Of a stretch of 17,187 nt of DNA, positions 6,591-13,630 are shown piece by piece. The notes under the pieces are model-generated. The model had not been told where the DNA came from, did not search any database, and was given only the letters and a program-made list of their open reading frames with translations. Location: NCBI GenBank assembly GCA_030043575.1, contig JASHXK010000624.1, forward strand, positions 1 through 17,187, written 5' to 3'. The number at the start of each line of letters is the position of its first letter. Positions within the stretch are counted from its first letter, which is position 1. A program made the position numbers and the translations under genes. Origin of the DNA: Terriglobales bacterium (GTDB taxonomy: Bacteria > Acidobacteriota > Terriglobia > Terriglobales > Acidobacteriaceae).

Positions 6591-7622
6591 GTGGAGACCT
6601 CTCGTCCTCAGCAACGAATTGGCATTATCAACGCCCTGCGCGCCTTTGCTGCGCTGGCGGTTGCCTGGGGTCATTTTGTTGCCGGCCAGGGAAAATACCT
6701 CGGACCCTCCGGCAAGTACGGCTACCTCGGCGTCGACATCTTCTTTGTCATCTCCGGATTTGTCATTCCCTGGAGCCTCTATCGCTCGCGCTACGCGCTG
6801 CGCGACTATCCGCGCTTTCTGCTAAAGCGCAATGTCCGCCTGTATCCGCCTTATCTGGCGTCCATCGCAATCACCATCCTGGCGACCAACTTCATACTGG
6901 TGCCGCTCTTCCACATTCCACGGATGACGGTCACCGGCCGCGACCTTCTGCTGCACTTCGGTTACCTGAACGACCTCGCGCATGTGAAGTGGATCAATGT
7001 CGTCTACTGGACCCTGGCCATCGAGTTTCAGTGGTATCTGCTGATCGGCCTGGCCCTGCCAATGCTGGTGAGCGCACGCAAATGGCTGCGGTTCGTTGCC
7101 ATCTCAGCCATGATGGCGGCGTACTTCACGGTTTACTGGGACAGACTGGTCTTCCACTACCTGCCGGTGTTTCTGATCGGCGTGTTCGTCTTTCAGTATC
7201 GCTCGGAGCTCATCCGCAAGCGCGAGATGCTGGGGCTGATCGCGGTCATGGTGCTCGCGATGTCGAGGCTTTCCGGGTGGCTGGTGCCGCTGGTCGCCGT
7301 GCCCACGGGATTACTGATCGGCTTCGCTACGCTGGAGAGTCGCGTGATGGACCGGGTTGGCGATGTGAGCTACTCGCTCTACCTTTTGCATCTGCCGATT
7401 GGAGTCAGTGTCATCGGCCTGCTGTCGCATTGGCTGCCGTATTCCAGCTACTATCTTGGACTGCTCGACGTAATCGGTGTTGCCGCGTCGATGTGGGCCG
7501 CCTGGGTGATGTATCAGTTCCTCGAAAAGCCGTCGCAGGAGATGTCGTCGGCAATACGCTTCGTGCGCCGCGCCAAACCCGCCCCCGCGCCCGCCGTTAC
7601 CGCCGTTGCCGAAGCGGAATAA
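6591..7622 (+). CDS. Membrane acyltransferase (acyltransferase 3 / OafA family)
   Basis: A 343-residue, strongly hydrophobic protein with about ten predicted membrane helices, the usual size for acyltransferase-3 proteins that O-acylate surface sugars, peptidoglycan or glycolipids. Family signatures are seen in order: IGIINALRAFAALAVAWGHF with the conserved His H28 after helix 1, YGYLGVDIFFVISGFVI (44-59), FLLKRNVRLYPPY with arginines R80 and R83 (77-88), and WTLAIEFQWYL (140-150). The tail ends in a Pro/Ala-rich cytoplasmic segment. The only useful start is GTG 6591. No sugar biosynthesis or glycosyltransferase genes are next to it, so the acceptor is unknown. Confidence 0.9.
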   Translation: METSRPQQRIGIINALRAFAALAVAWGHFVAGQGKYLGPSGKYGYLGVDIFFVISGFVIPWSLYRSRYALRDYPRFLLKRNVRLYPPYLASIAITILATNFILVPLFHIPRMTVTGRDLLLHFGYLNDLAHVKWINVVYWTLAIEFQWYLLIGLALPMLVSARKWLRFVAISAMMAAYFTVYWDRLVFHYLPVFLIGVFVFQYRSELIRKREMLGLIAVMVLAMSRLSGWLVPLVAVPTGLLIGFATLESRVMDRVGDVSYSLYLLHLPIGVSVIGLLSHWLPYSSYYLGLLDVIGVAASMWAAWVMYQFLEKPSQEMSSAIRFVRRAKPAPAPAVTAVAEAE

Positions 7623-7652
7623 GTACAACCTTGGGCGCAAAACCCGATTATT

Positions 7653-7668
7653 TGTGAGCTGCGTCACA
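7653..7668. promoter_or_regulatory. Second perfect CRP-type operator TGTGA-N6-TCACA
   Basis: TGTGA (7653-7657), spacer GCTGCG, TCACA (7664-7668) matches the CRP core consensus at all ten core positions. It lies between the acyltransferase stop and the histidine kinase start, centred 81 bases before the ATG at 7742. A weak -10 like TACTCT at 7691-7696 would place transcription start near 7703 and the operator at about -42, a class II activation position. Same core as the site at 4059-4074. Confidence 0.62.
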
Positions 7669-7702
7669 GGATGGCGGAGCATTCTTTTCTTACTCTGGAG
7701 GC

Positions 7703-7732
7703 GGAGACATCTGGCCCGGGTGTGACGTCTCC
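7703..7732. promoter_or_regulatory. Spaced inverted repeat before the histidine kinase gene
   Basis: GGAGAC (7703-7708) pairs with GTCTCC (7727-7732) across an 18-base spacer that has the palindrome CCCGGG exactly at its centre. The left arm overlaps a purine-rich GGAGGCGGAG, and the right arm ends nine bases before the ATG at 7742. It could be an operator or an mRNA hairpin close to the start codon; the kinase gene has no clear Shine-Dalgarno otherwise. Confidence 0.4.
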
Positions 7733-7741
7733 GTTCCAGCG

Positions 7742-9847
7742 ATGCGCAAGAGTTCTCACTTCGTCAAAGCGACTTGGGTCGCCCTAGCCGCAGCGGTTGC
7801 TACGACCGTCTATTATGTCGTCCAGACTGCTATCTTCCCGCATATTTCTCGCTGGAAATGCCACTTCATCACGATTGGGTATTGCACAGCCGTGAGCTTC
7901 GTCATCGCCGTGCTCATTCTGCGGCGCCGTGAGCTCGATGTCGAACTGCTCAAGCACGAGAAAACCAACTTCGAGAACCTGATCGAGAACATGCCCGGCC
8001 TGGCCTGCATTGTGGGCCGCGATCACAGGGTGAAGCGATGGAACTCCCGCTTCCAAAACACCCTGGGCTATTCCGGGGACGAATTATTGCGGATGGACGG
8101 GGTCGAGACGCTGACGGAAGAATACCGCGAGCTGGTTCCCAAAATAATGGGCGAGGCCTGGAGCACCGGCCATGCGGAGATGGAAGCCGAGTGGCTAACC
8201 AAGTCCGGACAAAGAATACCCTGCTACTTTAGCGGCGTGCGCATTCTTGAAGGCAACGAGCCCTATGTGCTCAGTGTTGGCATCGACCTCAGCGCCCAGA
8301 AGCGGGCGCAGGAAGAACTGCGCAAGAGTGAAGTGCAGTACCGCCGGCTGCTGGCCAACTTGCCCGATGTCACCTGGACCATGGATTCCGAACGGCAGGT
8401 CACTTACGTCAGCCGCAACATCGAAGAAATCCTGGGATACAGCCCTGACGAAGTACTAGGAGGCGGCAGAGAATTGCGCATCTCCCGCATTCATCCCGAC
8501 GATCTTCCTCTGGTTACGCAAAGCTATCATGCCCTGTTTTTCGAGGGCCGGCCTTTCGATGTCGAGTATCGTATGCGCCGCAAGGACGACCAGTGGATCT
8601 GGGTTCGCAACCGTTCCTTGCGAACCTTCCGGCAGGATGGAGTGCTCTTCGCCGACGGTATTCTCAGCGACGTTACAGAACATAAACAAGCGGAGAGGAT
8701 CAACTCCCAGTTGGCATCGATCGTTAATTCGTCCATTTCGGCCATTATGGGCAAGACCATCGACGGCACTATCGTCTCCTGGAACCCGGGTGCGGAAAAA
8801 ATCTTCGGCTATGCTGCGAACGATGCCATCGGCCAGCACATCTCCATGCTGGTTGCTCCAGAAAAGCTGTACGAAGTTCCCGAGGTCATCGCGAAAGTCG
8901 TTCGGGGCGAACAGATCCCACGGTTCGAATCCGTCTGTGTGCGCAAAGATGGCCACCGTATTGCCGTCTCTCTGGCGGTCTCCGCCATTACCGACAAAAC
9001 TGGCAGGGTATTGGGCATCTCCACCATCGCCAATGACATTAGCGTACAGAAACGCGCCGAAAGGGAGCTGCTAAGAGCGAAAGAAGCCGCCGAGGCAGCA
9101 ACTCGCGCCAAGAGTCAATTCCTCGCCAACATCAGCCATGAGCTGCGCACTCCCATGAACGGCATCCTGGGCATGACGGACCTGGCTCTGGACACCACGC
9201 TTGACGCCGAGCAGCGAGAGTATCTGCTGACCATCCAATCCTCCGGCAGTGCCCTGATGGAAATGATCGACAAGTTGCTCGACTTCACGAATACGGAATC
9301 CGGCGCGCTGACGCTGAATCGGGCGAACTTCAATCTGCACGAGACAATGAAGCAGACCCTGCGGCCGTTCCTTTTCCAGGCCCAGCAGGTGGGGCTGGAA
9401 GTGCGTTATCAAGTCAGCTCTGATTTGCCCACGATAGTTCTGGGCGATCCGGAGCGCTTGCGGCAGGTGCTCGTCAATCTCGTCGGGAACGCCATCAAGT
9501 TCACTCATCTGGGGAAGGTGATCGTGAACGTGAGCTGCGGCTCCCAGAGCGACCATACCGCAGAATGCGTGTTCGCAATCTCCGACACCGGCATTGGAAT
9601 CCCAGCCGAGAAACACGCTGCCATCTTCGAGCCCTTCACCCAAAGCGACGGCAGCTCCACGCGGAGATACGGCGGCACCGGCCTTGGCCTGTCGGTGTGC
9701 AAGCGACTGGTGGAGCTAATGGGAGGCAGAATCTGGCTGGAGAGCGAGCCCGGACGCGGCAGCACCTTTTACTTCACCGTGCCTCTTGGACTGCCAGAGG
9801 TGCCTGCTCTTGCGGCTCAGCCACTGCCAGAGCCAAGCGTAATTTGA
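7742..9847 (+). CDS. Membrane PAS-domain sensor histidine kinase
   Basis: A 701-residue kinase. Domains: two membrane helices (about 11-31 and 42-60) with a short periplasmic loop; three PAS domains (about 74-190, 197-317 and 321-440; the second ends in a PAC-type WIWVRNRSLRTF, ending DVTEHKQAE); a coiled linker; HisKA with phospho-acceptor H466 in SHELRTPMNG; and HATPase with N-box N583 (LVGNAIKFT), G1 DTGIGIP (615-621), F-box FEPFTQ and G2 GGTGLGL (644-650). All catalytic motifs are intact. The domain order resembles hybrid kinases, but it stops after the ATPase with no receiver domain, and no response regulator is next to it, so the partner is elsewhere. Upstream are a CRP-type site and an inverted repeat. 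Confidence 0.93.
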   Translation: MRKSSHFVKATWVALAAAVATTVYYVVQTAIFPHISRWKCHFITIGYCTAVSFVIAVLILRRRELDVELLKHEKTNFENLIENMPGLACIVGRDHRVKRWNSRFQNTLGYSGDELLRMDGVETLTEEYRELVPKIMGEAWSTGHAEMEAEWLTKSGQRIPCYFSGVRILEGNEPYVLSVGIDLSAQKRAQEELRKSEVQYRRLLANLPDVTWTMDSERQVTYVSRNIEEILGYSPDEVLGGGRELRISRIHPDDLPLVTQSYHALFFEGRPFDVEYRMRRKDDQWIWVRNRSLRTFRQDGVLFADGILSDVTEHKQAERINSQLASIVNSSISAIMGKTIDGTIVSWNPGAEKIFGYAANDAIGQHISMLVAPEKLYEVPEVIAKVVRGEQIPRFESVCVRKDGHRIAVSLAVSAITDKTGRVLGISTIANDISVQKRAERELLRAKEAAEAATRAKSQFLANISHELRTPMNGILGMTDLALDTTLDAEQREYLLTIQSSGSALMEMIDKLLDFTNTESGALTLNRANFNLHETMKQTLRPFLFQAQQVGLEVRYQVSSDLPTIVLGDPERLRQVLVNLVGNAIKFTHLGKVIVNVSCGSQSDHTAECVFAISDTGIGIPAEKHAAIFEPFTQSDGSSTRRYGGTGLGLSVCKRLVELMGGRIWLESEPGRGSTFYFTVPLGLPEVPALAAQPLPEPSVI

Positions 9848-9900
9848 CTTTCTCCCACCCCACAGGCAACAATGCCGTGCGGTCGGCAATCCAAATCGCC

Positions 9901-9920
9901 AGGGTGCCGTTTCGCACCTT
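9901..9920 (+). promoter_or_regulatory. Hairpin in the leader of the metallothionein gene
   Basis: AGGGTGC (9901-9907) pairs with GCACCTT (9914-9920) around the loop CGTTTC, seven pairs including one G-T. It lies 12 bases before the ribosome-binding site of the metallothionein gene and has no T-run, so it is not a simple terminator for the upstream kinase gene. It could be a metal-regulator operator or an mRNA element. Confidence 0.3.
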
Positions 9921-9946
9921 GAAAACTTCAGCAAGGAAAAACAGTG

Positions 9947-10105
9947 ATGGCAGAAAAAGAAGCCCAAACCTGCGCCCACGAACCGTGCAATTGCACCGTC
10001 CCGCAGGGGCAAAAGTACTGTAGCGACTCTTGCCGCGATGCCGGATCGCGGGACGTGGAGATCGCTTGCGCCTGCATGCATCCCGCGTGTCAAAACAGCG
10101 TATAG
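9947..10105 (+). CDS. Bacterial metallothionein (SmtA/BmtA-like)
   Basis: A 52-residue Cys-rich protein that should bind Zn, Cd or Cu ions in the cytoplasm through Cys and His side chains. It has eight Cys (9, 14, 16, 25, 29, 41, 43, 48) and two His (11, 45). The order CAHEPCNC, then KYCSDSC, then CACMHPAC follows the cyanobacterial SmtA pattern CACEPCLC, YYCSEAC, CGHTGC closely, including the Tyr before the fourth Cys. At position 11 the classical Cys is His, and there is an extra Cys at 41; SmtA has nine Cys and two His. AAGGAA (9933-9938) lies eight bases before the ATG, so translation is well supported. It follows the histidine kinase by 99 bases on the same strand; whether they share a transcript is unclear. 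Confidence 0.88.
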   Translation: MAEKEAQTCAHEPCNCTVPQGQKYCSDSCRDAGSRDVEIACACMHPACQNSV

Positions 10106-10135
10106 GGAAGCGAACAAGACTTGCCCATAAGCCGA

Positions 10136-10163
10136 TCAGGGCACGCCTTCCATCGTGCCCTGA
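10136..10163. terminator. Perfect hairpin between convergent genes, probable two-way terminator
   Basis: TCAGGGCACG (10136-10145) and CGTGCCCTGA (10154-10163) form a perfect ten-base stem with an eight-base loop. It sits between the stop of the metallothionein gene (plus) and the stop of the DUF2950 gene (minus), where a terminator for both is expected. It lacks a clear T-run on either side, so it may need a factor or act by stabilising the 3' ends. Confidence 0.6.
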
Positions 10164-10196
10164 CACAAAGCCTTACACAATTTCAAATTACTCCGC

Positions 10197-11168
10197 CTAG
10201 TCCACCCTGTTCCACGTCTTGTCCGGGTTGTAATCGGTCATGGCAGCCGCGATCTTCGCGGTATCGGGTCCGAGATCCTTCTCATAGACCACGCCGTCCT
10301 GATTGACAATGAACGTCATCACGCCGGAGTTGCGGTATTCGGCAGGATAAGCTACAAACGCAAATCCCTTTGTCATCTGGCCGTTGGCAACATAATCTTT
10401 CGCACCGCCCTTGGCCGCAGCCCCCTGCTTGGTCAGCATACGGTAGTAATAGCCGTGGTACGGAGTGGGCTGCCCCTGCTTCATCGCGTAGCCCTCACCA
10501 GCCGCTGTGACCAGCAGCGGCCCGATCGGGCTGGGCTCTTCGCTATCCGTCGTCTTCCAATACAGTCCGTTCTGCTTGCCGTCGTCGCTGATGAACTTCA
10601 TCGCATAATGCCCGACCGCTTCGCCATCGTGCGGTTGCGAAGCGTAGTCCAGTTGCGCGTTCACCAGCGAGTGCAGTATGTCGATGGCATCGTTTTCGTT
10701 CCGGCCGACGCGGCGAAAGAGGATCTCCTTCTTGCCGGCTTCGGTATCGAAATACCAGGCGCCACCGCTGTTCTTGACGATGGGAATCGGGAACGGCCAG
10801 TTTTCTGCGCCGATATAGAGGATTGCGTCGCCATCCGGCTCAAGCACGACGCGATGCATCTTGTCGTAGTGCGCGACAAAGTTCGTCGCCATATTCTTGT
10901 CGGCGACTTCATCCCCGGTATGCAGGATGTCGTTGGCGTTCGAACCGAAGATCGCAGCCGCTGCCTGATCGTCGTGATTCTTGGCGGCATTGTAAAGCGC
11001 CAGCACAGCTGCTCCCGGCGAGGCAAACGTCTGCTCGTTGCTCTGCTGTGCGAAAGATACGGGCGCAGTGACGAGCAAAAGCGTCATGAGTACGGCGAGC
11101 ATCGTGGCGGTCGAGAACCGGGTCGAGTGCAGCGGGGAGGCGGATGGAATAGGGGATGTCGATAGCAT
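10197..11168 (-). CDS. Secreted DUF2950 protein
   Basis: A 323-residue exported protein. Residues 1-40 form a signal peptide (hydrophobic MLAVLMTLLLVTAPVSFAQ). The remainder carries the DUF2950 pattern: FASPGAAVLALYNAAKNHD (48-66), the central segment PIPIVKNSGGAWYFDTEAGKKEI, HGYYYRMLTKQG (242-253), and the highly conserved GFAFVAYPAEYRNSGVMTFIV, then NQDGVVYEKDLGPDT. The function of the family is unknown. AGGAGA lies ten bases before the ATG, so this start is secure. It follows the DUF3300 gene by 49 bases on the same strand; the two families commonly occur together, so they probably act in the same envelope process. Confidence 0.9.
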   Translation of the reverse strand: MLSTSPIPSASPLHSTRFSTATMLAVLMTLLLVTAPVSFAQQSNEQTFASPGAAVLALYNAAKNHDDQAAAAIFGSNANDILHTGDEVADKNMATNFVAHYDKMHRVVLEPDGDAILYIGAENWPFPIPIVKNSGGAWYFDTEAGKKEILFRRVGRNENDAIDILHSLVNAQLDYASQPHDGEAVGHYAMKFISDDGKQNGLYWKTTDSEEPSPIGPLLVTAAGEGYAMKQGQPTPYHGYYYRMLTKQGAAAKGGAKDYVANGQMTKGFAFVAYPAEYRNSGVMTFIVNQDGVVYEKDLGPDTAKIAAAMTDYNPDKTWNRVD

Positions 11169-11217
11169 CAGTTCATTTCTCCTGCGTTGATTTCGTGTTC
11201 CCTCTCACCACTGCTGC

Positions 11218-12867
11218 CTAGCGACGGAGTCCGCCGCCACGATCGCCGCCGCCACCACCGCCGCGGTTAGCGCCGAAGTTCCCGCCTCCGCCGCGCGAGG
11301 CCTCCAGACTTTGCTGGCCACGGGCGCTATTGGTCCGGGCATTGCCGCCGGAGCCGTAATCACCGAAGGCGCTGTTGCCGGCCCCGCGCTGCGGCTGCTG
11401 GCCATAGCCGCGTGAACCATCGTTGCGCAGACCTTGGTTTTGATTCTGGCCGAAGTTCTGCCGGTTCTGCTGTCCGGGGTTCTGCTGATTGCGGTTCTGG
11501 CCCAGGTTCTGCTGGTTGAAGTTGGGCTGCTGGCCTCGGTTCTGGCCGAGGTTCCCTTGCTGATTGCGGTTCTGGCCGAGGTTCCCTTGCTGATTGCGAT
11601 TCTGATTGAAGCCCTGCTCGCCGCCCCGGTTTTGCCCGAGATTGCCTTGCTGGCCGCCAAGGTTCTTATTCTGATACTGCGGCGCATCGTACTTCTGATT
11701 GAATTTCGGCGTGCTGTAGTTGCTGTTGTTGAAGTTGTTGGCGCGGTAATTGTTGTTATTGAGGTTGTTGCGGTTGACGTTGTTGGCGTTGAAATTGTTG
11801 GCGTTAATGTTGTTCCGGTTGACGTTGTTGACGTTGACGTTGTTGCGGTTGAAGTTATTGACGTTAACGTTGTTGTAGTTACGGTTGACGAAGGTATTCG
11901 AGTTCGAAATGTAGGTGTTGTGGTTGTAAACCACGGTGTTGTTGTGCCAGCCGCAGTTCCACGAATTCCATCCCCAGCCGCAGCAGCCTCCTCCGCCGAT
12001 CGCCGCGCCCACAGCCACTCCCACGCCAAACGAGATCAGGCTGGTCGCGACCAGCGCACCGGTGGAGTAGCCGGGATACACCGGCACGGGCGCGCCATAG
12101 ACAACCGCCGGATTGTAAGCGGGCACGTAAACAACGGTGGGCTGGGCGGGTTCAATGATGATCGTCTGCGGCGGCGGCTGAACAATGACCGTCGTCTGCG
12201 GCGCTGGAGCGGGAGCGGTTGTGGACGCAGGAGCTTGTGCTGCTGCGGCCGTCCCAGTAGCCTGGGCGGACGATGCCGGCGCCGGTGTCGGCGCGCCTCC
12301 TGGCGCCTGATTCTGCACCGTGACAGTCTGTTGCTGGTTACTCTTGAGATTGCCGGACTGCTGCGCGCGCTGGCGCATGACCTGCACCGCATTCATCACG
12401 CTGGTCGGATAGTTGTAGTAGGCGTCGCCCAGCGCCGACGTCCACGACAGGTTCGTGGCCATCTGATTCAAAACGTCGGGAAATTGCGTCAGGCCCTTAA
12501 CGCTGGGATCCCATGACTGATTGTTGGCCGCCTCCATCAGCTGCTGTCCCTTAAGACTCGAATTCTGCTGCAGCCAGGTGTAGGCGTCGCTGACTTCGTT
12601 GGGATAGGTCGAGGCAGCGAGCACCTGCGCCAGCAGGTTGTCGGGGAAAAGCGCGATGGGAGCGACCAACTGATAAAGCTGGTCCGCTGTGGGAGCCGCG
12701 TTCGTGGTCGCCGGCGGCTGTCCCTGTTGGTTCTGTTGCGCCTCGTTCGACTGCTGCTCCGACTTCTTGCAGCCGTCAAAGCCGATGACGCTCAAGGTCA
12801 CGCTGAAGCTGAGCAGGAAAGACAACACCTGCCGCGTAATGGTCATGGAATCGATTCTTCGTATCAT
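11218..12867 (-). CDS. DUF3300 envelope protein with Asn/Gln-rich repeat tail
   Basis: A 549-residue exported protein. An N-terminal signal segment (about 8-30) ends at FDGC, a weak lipobox, so it may be a lipoprotein anchored at C33. DUF3300 spans about 60-180 with hallmark LYQLVAPIALFPDNLLAQVL, ASTYP, SWDPSVKGLTQFP and NLSWTSALGDAYYNYP. Then come an Ala/Pro linker, a VVYVPAYNPAVVYGAPVPVYPG segment, a Gly-rich hydrophobic stretch (268-293), and a long low-complexity tail: Asn-rich (about 320-385), Asn-Leu-Gly-Gln repeats (about 400-480) and a Gly/Arg-rich end. The tail looks disordered or wall/sugar-interacting, but its role is unknown. GAGGG lies eight bases before the ATG. First gene of the DUF3300-DUF2950 pair. 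Confidence 0.9.
   Translation of the reverse strand: MIRRIDSMTITRQVLSFLLSFSVTLSVIGFDGCKKSEQQSNEAQQNQQGQPPATTNAAPTADQLYQLVAPIALFPDNLLAQVLAASTYPNEVSDAYTWLQQNSSLKGQQLMEAANNQSWDPSVKGLTQFPDVLNQMATNLSWTSALGDAYYNYPTSVMNAVQVMRQRAQQSGNLKSNQQQTVTVQNQAPGGAPTPAPASSAQATGTAAAAQAPASTTAPAPAPQTTVIVQPPPQTIIIEPAQPTVVYVPAYNPAVVYGAPVPVYPGYSTGALVATSLISFGVGVAVGAAIGGGGCCGWGWNSWNCGWHNNTVVYNHNTYISNSNTFVNRNYNNVNVNNFNRNNVNVNNVNRNNINANNFNANNVNRNNLNNNNYRANNFNNSNYSTPKFNQKYDAPQYQNKNLGGQQGNLGQNRGGEQGFNQNRNQQGNLGQNRNQQGNLGQNRGQQPNFNQQNLGQNRNQQNPGQQNRQNFGQNQNQGLRNDGSRGYGQQPQRGAGNSAFGDYGSGGNARTNSARGQQSLEASRGGGGNFGANRGGGGGGDRGGGLRR
11541..11600 (-). repeat. Two tandem 30-base repeats in the DUF3300 tail
   Basis: The 30-base block at 11541-11570 is repeated directly at 11571-11600 with a single base difference (ggt against gat at the end). 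It encodes the ten-residue unit NQQGNLGQNR in the protein. The near-perfect DNA identity points to recent slippage or unequal crossing-over rather than protein-level selection alone. Confidence 0.85.
11713..11910 (-). repeat. Asn-rich degenerate repeat region of the DUF3300 gene
   Basis: Residues 320-385 are built from short units such as NVNN, NRNN, NANN and FNRNN. At the DNA level the complementary strand shows runs of gttgttg and gttgacgttg, which create a long artefactual open frame on the other strand. Low-complexity region inside a real gene, not a separate element. Confidence 0.8.
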
Positions 12868-13630
12868 GCCGCCAACCCTCGATCTGTTCGATCCTGCGAA
12901 GATTAAGTTGCAAACATAAGTGGTTCACGCCGCGGAGCTGGACTCTGTCCGCAGCCGTGACCTGCGAGCGGGCCCGGCAAAGCTACTGATGAATGTGGTG
13001 GTAGACGCAGAAAAGCATACACATCTTTGAAGCCCATGAAAAGGCATTCGTTGAAGCGACCAGCAAAGGGCAGTCCCATGTTGGCCGGCTGAGTGGCAGG
13101 TGTTGCCGGAGGCGGTCAACCCGGCAGAAGCTTCGATCGTAGCTCAGCTGCAAACTCTGCCAGGGTGGAGCACGCCTTTCAGGCGTGCATGGAGCGCTTT
13201 CCCTGGACACCCGGCTTCAGCCGCTGAGGTAATGGTATCGATCAGCTCAGCCGCTAAAGCGCGTCTTGAAACGCGGCTGTTGATGCACGCCTTAAGGGGC
13301 GCTCCACCCCCAATAGAACAAAGGGTTGATTTGAGCTGACCCGTGATCCGCCACCGAAGCTTCACTGCCGCAGCAGGTACTACCGCAGCCGTTGTGAACG
13401 CGGATTTTCATGGGTTGCGATCTCAAAGTGATTGACACGACTTGCCCCTTGAAGGAAAATTCTGTCACTTTGTTTGCCGAGCTCGCACCGCTTTGCTGCC
13501 ACTCCCCAAAGAGTTTTCAGCATTGACATCCAGCGCCTGTGACCAGGGCTGCCGCTCGGATGGTTCACCCAGGCCCTCGTGTGCTGTAGTTGCGGTTTTC
13601 GCGAATTTAGAGAAATAAGAGGAGTGTGTC
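12868..13630. other. 763-base gene-poor gap
   Basis: Between the DUF3300 start (minus) and the propeller gene start (plus) I see no convincing gene. The gap holds the 147-base palindromic element at 13163-13309 and a weak promoter-like pair TTGACA (13432-13437) with GAAAAT (13455-13460), 17 bases apart, that could serve the propeller gene with a long leader. Short open frames on both strands lack ribosome-binding sites and family similarity. Confidence 0.6.
13163..13309. repeat. 147-base nested palindromic element (MITE/REP-like)
   Basis: The outer ends are imperfect inverted repeats of about 28 bases: the left end starts GGGTGGAGCACGCC and runs into GGCGTGCAT, the right end reads back GGGTGGAGCGCCCC into GGCGTGCATC. 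Inside the left end, GCACGCC-TTTCA-GGCGTGC (13170-13188) is a perfect small hairpin. A second nested pair, GCTTCAGCCGCTGAG (13214-13228) and CTCAGCCGCTAAAGC (13246-13260), matches at 13 of 15 positions. The whole could fold into one long branched structure. It has no coding capacity. This build is typical of non-autonomous mobile or REP-type repeats, but only one copy is visible here. Confidence 0.65.

Noticed and set aside
9848..9946. Possible receiver domain continuing the histidine kinase as a hybrid kinase
   Set aside because: The frame ends with a clean stop at 9847 and no receiver-domain sequence follows in any frame; the next gene is the metallothionein.
11434..12516. A 360-codon open frame on the plus strand rich in Val and Leu, opposite the DUF3300 gene
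   Set aside because: It is produced by the Asn/Gln-rich repeats on the minus strand; the minus-strand gene has a recognisable domain, signal peptide and ribosome-binding site.
12903..13079. A 58-codon minus-strand open frame in the large gap
   Set aside because: No ribosome-binding site and no recognisable family; length is within chance for this GC content.
12868..13630. tRNA, small RNA or CRISPR in the large gap
   Set aside because: No cloverleaf, no regularly spaced direct repeats; the only structure seen is the palindromic element.
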